NCBI GenBank assembly: GCA_013397695.1
Contig: VYZI01000033.1
Span: 366,666-430,665 of the forward strand
From: Centropus unirufus
Lineage: Eukaryota; Chordata; Aves; Cuculiformes; Centropidae
Direction: 5' to 3'
DNA: 64,000 nucleotides
Below the pieces are notes generated by a model. It made no database searches. It was given only the letters and a program-made list of their open reading frames with translations, and was not told the DNA's origin. Positions 62,667 through 64,000 of this stretch are shown one piece after another. How positions within the stretch are numbered: position 1 is the stretch's first letter; every line of letters begins with the position of its first letter. Made by a program: the position numbers and the translations under genes.

Positions 62667-62850
62667 GGAAGGTGGGAGACTGTCATTGTGAAGGCCACAG
62701 AATGTACTGAATGTGATTTATCCTCATGCACCAAAGGAGTGGGGAAAAAAATAACTTCTCCCTAATGCCAGACAGAAGCATAATATTAATGAAAGAAAAC
62801 ATCTTTCTAATTTGTTTTCCCCCTTAATAAAATGAGAATAAGGTATCCAC
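62667..62850 (+). other. weak candidate terminal exon
   Basis: A strong pyrimidine tract and TTGCAG (62642-62666) are followed by a 32-codon open frame (GRWETVIVKATECTECDLSS then CTKGVGKKITSP) that ends in TAA at 62763-62765. An AATAAA lies at 62826-62831. Acceptor, short terminal frame and poly-A hexamer occur in the right order, but no family is recognised and such runs arise by chance. Confidence 0.2.
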
Positions 62851-62980
62851 TGTATCAGTGGTGATATAAAGATTTCCCTAGTATTTTCAAAGAGCTTTCT
62901 GAGCCTCATTTAGAATGTTTTGGAGAGGCTGGAGTGGTTGTAGTTCAACTCCATGTTTGTATCATCCTAGACACAAACAG

Positions 62981-63019
62981 TATATGAATATGAATATGAA
63001 GTATATGAAGTATATGAAG
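62981..63019 (+). repeat. TATGAA-type short tandem repeat
   Basis: Alternating TATGAA and GTATATGAA units, an imperfect array about 105 bases before the large hexanucleotide array. Confidence 0.7.
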
Positions 63020-63124
63020 GAAAAGAACAATATATTTTTTTAAATAAAAATCTCATGAGCTTTGAGTTGTCAAGACATTCAAGACCAAAACTTCCAAATT
63101 AGGGGTTTCAATGTATTCCCTTAA

Positions 63125-63428
63125 GAGATAGATAGAGATAGAGATAGAGATAGAGATAGAGATAGAGATAGAGATAGAGATAGAGATAGAGATAGAGATA
63201 GAGATAGAGATAGAGATAGAGATANAGATAGAGATAGAGATAGAGATAGAGATAGAGATAGAGATAGAGATAGAGATAGAGATAGAGATAGAGATAGAGA
63301 TAGAGATAGAGATAGAGATAGAGATGGAGATGGAGATGGAGATGGAGATGGAGATGGAGATGGAGATAGAGATAGAGATAGAGATAGAGATGGAGATGGA
63401 GATGGAGATGGAGATAGAGATAGAGATA
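63125..63428 (+). repeat. (GAGATA)n hexanucleotide array with GAGATG blocks
   Basis: About 50 tandem hexamers. The first unit is followed by a truncated GATA. Units are GAGATA to 63320. Then come seven GAGATG (63321-63362), four GAGATA (63363-63386), four GAGATG (63387-63410) and GAGATA to the end. One base is unresolved at 63225. The minus-strand Ile-Ser open frame across it (63053-63457) is a by-product of the hexamer and not a gene. Copy number in an assembly is likely underestimated. Confidence 0.98.
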
Positions 63429-64000
63429 TTTAGTTTGATATACAAAGAGGAGTCCATACTTTTATTTGTAATATATTGCTGGAAATCAATTCTGAAGTGA
63501 AGGGCTTTGTGAGAAACACATGGTCAAACACGATCAGGAACAAAAGCCAGATATAAAGTGCAGCAGGGCCAAGGGTCAGGGTTTGAAGGTGGACTCTCAT
63601 TAGCACACTGAGGGGTAAGATACTTACATAATTTTAAATATCTGCCTCCAAATTCTTTACTGGTACTTCTGAACCCTTTCTATACTATGAGCCATTTCAC
63701 AATGCAGAGGAATTTGTAACTTTCCCTCCTACCAGCCATTTGCAAAAAGGGAGTTTGCTGTGGGCTGTTGGAGCCCCAGTGGGGTAGCTGCTGTTTAATG
63801 TGAATTGCAACACTGGATAGCCGCTTGCCAGGGAAACTGAACAAGGAGAGAGCTGGTCTCCGAATTCAACTTGGGAATGTAAGGATTTGCAAATTTTCCT
63901 TTGTCGCTTTTGAACCTACATTTATTCTTTGGCATTTTGCAGTCCTGTCATTACAACTTGACCATGAAACTGACTCCCCGTGCAAAATATTAGTGACAAT
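63429..64000. other. noncoding stretch, no gene recognised
   Basis: Nothing recognised after the hexanucleotide array. Confidence 0.6.

Noticed and set aside
63053..63457. 134-codon minus-strand Ile-Ser repeat frame
   Set aside because: It is entirely produced by the hexanucleotide array.

Overview
The window looks like vertebrate nuclear DNA, most likely from a bird. It is AT-rich (my impression, not computed) and has no dense gene content. Its one clearly recognisable younger interspersed repeat is a 5'-truncated CR1 LINE (24310-25130) with the avian-type 3' end. No Alu, L1 or B1 elements were seen. There is no complete protein-coding gene. The sequence reads as the interior of a very large intron or a gene-poor interval, with one assembly gap (49378-49497) and one single unresolved base (63225).

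Layout. 1-6400: plain noncoding DNA with poly-T runs and a weak MIR-like SINE fragment near 2.2 kb. 6.4-9.1 kb: a TTGCATG cluster, an ancient CR1 3' end on the minus strand, then a long pyrimidine-rich stretch. 9.1-22.7 kb: mostly featureless, with a small tandem duplication/palindrome at 15.2 kb, a GC-richer patch at 16.1-17.05 kb and one copy of a 25-bp exact dispersed repeat (17234). 22.7-25.6 kb: another ancient CR1 fragment (plus), the younger CR1 (minus), and the second copy of the 25-bp repeat (25496). 29.3-30.2 kb: a block that looks like a conserved noncoding element, with a CTCF-like site after it. 31.4-32.9 kb (minus): a decayed Ty3/Gypsy-class pol relic, with reverse transcriptase C-terminal part, start of RNase H, and a probable integrase remnant further downstream. 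40.42-40.50 kb (plus): a 15-nt candidate microexon with strong splice sites, an upstream TGC in the pyrimidine tract and a downstream TGCATG. 49.8-62.4 kb: several GC-richer patches with accidental-looking open frames, short tandem repeats, an old CR1 piece (59118) and two more homeodomain-site-rich blocks. 63125-63428: a long GAGATA/GAGATG hexanucleotide array.

The two items I would check first are the microexon and the Gypsy-class relic. The microexon would imply that the whole window is intronic to a plus-strand neuronal gene, which I cannot identify from 15 bases. The Gypsy-class relic matters because such elements are very scarce in birds, and its reverse-transcriptase part still has an unbroken 125-codon frame. 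No operon, CRISPR array, tRNA or rRNA gene is present. The older-repeat calls rest on recognising protein motifs by eye and need an alignment search to be made firm.
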